Assembly: GCA_013695905.1 (NCBI GenBank)
Contig: JACCZQ010000358.1
Coordinates: 1-6,618, forward strand
Direction of reading: 5' to 3'
DNA: 6,618 bases
Source of the DNA: Chthoniobacterales bacterium
Lineage (GTDB): Bacteria > Verrucomicrobiota > Verrucomicrobiia > Chthoniobacterales > UBA10450
Shown: piece after piece, positions 5,948 through 6,618 of the stretch
Position numbering within the stretch: the first letter of the stretch is position 1
Layout of the letters: every line of letters starts with the position of its first letter
Notes under the pieces: generated by a model
What the model was told of the DNA's origin: nothing
Database searches by the model: none
Seen by the model: the letters and a program-made list of their open reading frames with translations, nothing else
Position numbers and translations under genes: made by a program

Positions 5948-6618
5948 GGTTCCTTCCCGCGCCAGCAGCTGCAGCCTGGCGCCGGTAATCGCCGCGGCTG
6001 AAGTATTTCTCCAGCCAGACATAGAGGCAAATGAACAGATAGCGGCTGCCCATTTCTTTCATCTTCAACTTGGCTTCGCCGCTCCGGCGGTTTCGCCAGG
6101 TGATGGGGATGGCTTTCCACGTATAACCGCGAACGATCGTTTTGAGGGGCAGCTCGACGGTGATGTTGAAATGCGGCGAGATGAGCGGCCGGCACCCATC
6201 GATGACCTCTTTCCGATACGCTTTGAACGCATTGGTGGTGTCGTTCAGCCGGATACCAAACAGCAGCCGAATGAACAGATTTGCCATCCGGTTTACCTTC
6301 AGCTTCAGCCATGGATAATCGATCACCCCGCCGCCGCGCATGAACCGGCTGCCGAAGACAGCGTCGTAGCCCTCCTTCAGCAGCCGCCAATAGCGCGCCA
6401 CATCACGCGCGTCATCAGATTCATCGGCCATCATGATGACCACGGCGTCGCCGCGCATCTGGTCGAGTCCGTAAACGATCGCGCGGCCAAAACCATTGGC
6501 GGCGTTGTTCTGCACCGGCGTTAGCTCCGCGATGCGCCCTCGCAGCTCCTGCAGGATCTCCCAGGTGCGGTCGGTGCTGGCGTCGTCCACGACGATGATC
6601 TCATGGGGGATACCCTGG
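5940..6618 (-). CDS. GT2 glycosyltransferase, DPM1/polyprenyl-phosphate-sugar synthase-like, N-terminus cut by window edge
   Basis: The open frame enters from the right edge and gives 225 residues before the TGA at 5940-5942. It starts mid-domain at QGIPHEIIVVDDASTDRT, the nucleotide-binding strand of the GT-A fold, so the GTG at 6590 (the second V of IIVVDD) is not the true start. About 20-30 N-terminal residues are probably missing. Numbering from the edge, DDASTD is at 11-16 and the metal-binding acidic motif MMADESDD at 62-69. Further on come FGSRFMRGG, NRMANLFIRLLFG, NDTTNAFKAYR, HFNITVELPLK and KEMGSRYLF, a strongly conserved series for this subfamily. No transmembrane helices follow, so it is probably a cytoplasmic or peripheral enzyme moving a sugar from a nucleotide donor to polyprenyl phosphate or a lipid-linked acceptor. 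The exact donor cannot be read from the sequence. The alanine-rich tail is probably unstructured. It ends 26 bases from the convergent GT4 gene. Confidence 0.92.
   Translation of the reverse strand, partial: QGIPHEIIVVDDASTDRTWEILQELRGRIAELTPVQNNAANGFGRAIVYGLDQMRGDAVVIMMADESDDARDVARYWRLLKEGYDAVFGSRFMRGGGVIDYPWLKLKVNRMANLFIRLLFGIRLNDTTNAFKAYRKEVIDGCRPLISPHFNITVELPLKTIVRGYTWKAIPITWRNRRSGEAKLKMKEMGSRYLFICLYVWLEKYFSRGDYRRQAAAAGAGRNRP

Noticed and set aside
5242..6390. Long minus-strand open frame (382 codons) spanning the GT4 end and the GT2 gene
   Set aside because: It lies antisense to the GT4 gene and in another frame of the GT2 gene, is rich in R, H and P, and shows no family motif. It is a GC-rich shadow frame.
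5541..6524. Plus-strand open frame (327 codons)
   Set aside because: It is out of frame with the GT4 gene and antisense to the well-conserved GT2 gene; composition is low-complexity and no motif is seen.
5940..6590. GTG at 6590 as the start of the GT2 gene
   Set aside because: The frame stays open upstream to the window edge, and this GTG lies within the conserved IIVVDDASTD strand, so the real start is outside the window.

Overview
The window is a GC-rich stretch of bacterial chromosome packed with genes for building a cell-surface polysaccharide (O-antigen, capsule or exopolysaccharide). It holds three glycosyltransferases and one coiled-coil methyltransferase, with no gap longer than about 80 bases. 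The protein families are typical of Gram-negative, environmental, GC-rich phyla. Verrucomicrobiota (Opitutaceae-like) or Acidobacteriota would fit, but no phylogenetic marker is present, so this is a guess. There are no rRNA, tRNA, CRISPR, transposase or phage genes.

Layout from left to right. Positions 2423 down to 1 (minus strand) are one unbroken reading frame for a protein with two GT4 glycosyltransferase domains; it runs off the left edge. Upstream of it, 4246 to 2420 (minus) encodes a 608-residue protein with a long central coiled coil and a C-terminal SAM-dependent methyltransferase. The two genes overlap by the four bases ATGA and are probably co-translated. A 77-base divergent region (4247-4323) holds two candidate promoters that appear to share their -35 element. 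Positions 4324-5913 (plus) encode a third GT4 enzyme with an unusual repeated N-terminal module. It converges, across 26 bases, on a GT2 (dolichol-phosphate-mannosyltransferase-like) gene on the minus strand that enters from the right edge and ends at 5940.

How the genes may work together (inference): the GT2 enzyme and the lone plus-strand GT4 would add or activate sugars on a lipid-linked precursor. The double GT4 protein could polymerise a repeat unit with two linkages. The coiled-coil methyltransferase could cap the growing chain and set its length. This pairing resembles the WbdA (tandem GT4 polymerase) and WbdD (methyltransferase plus coiled-coil ruler) pair of E. coli O8/O9a, but here the coiled coil precedes the methyltransferase and no kinase domain is visible. 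This is the most interesting hypothesis in the window.
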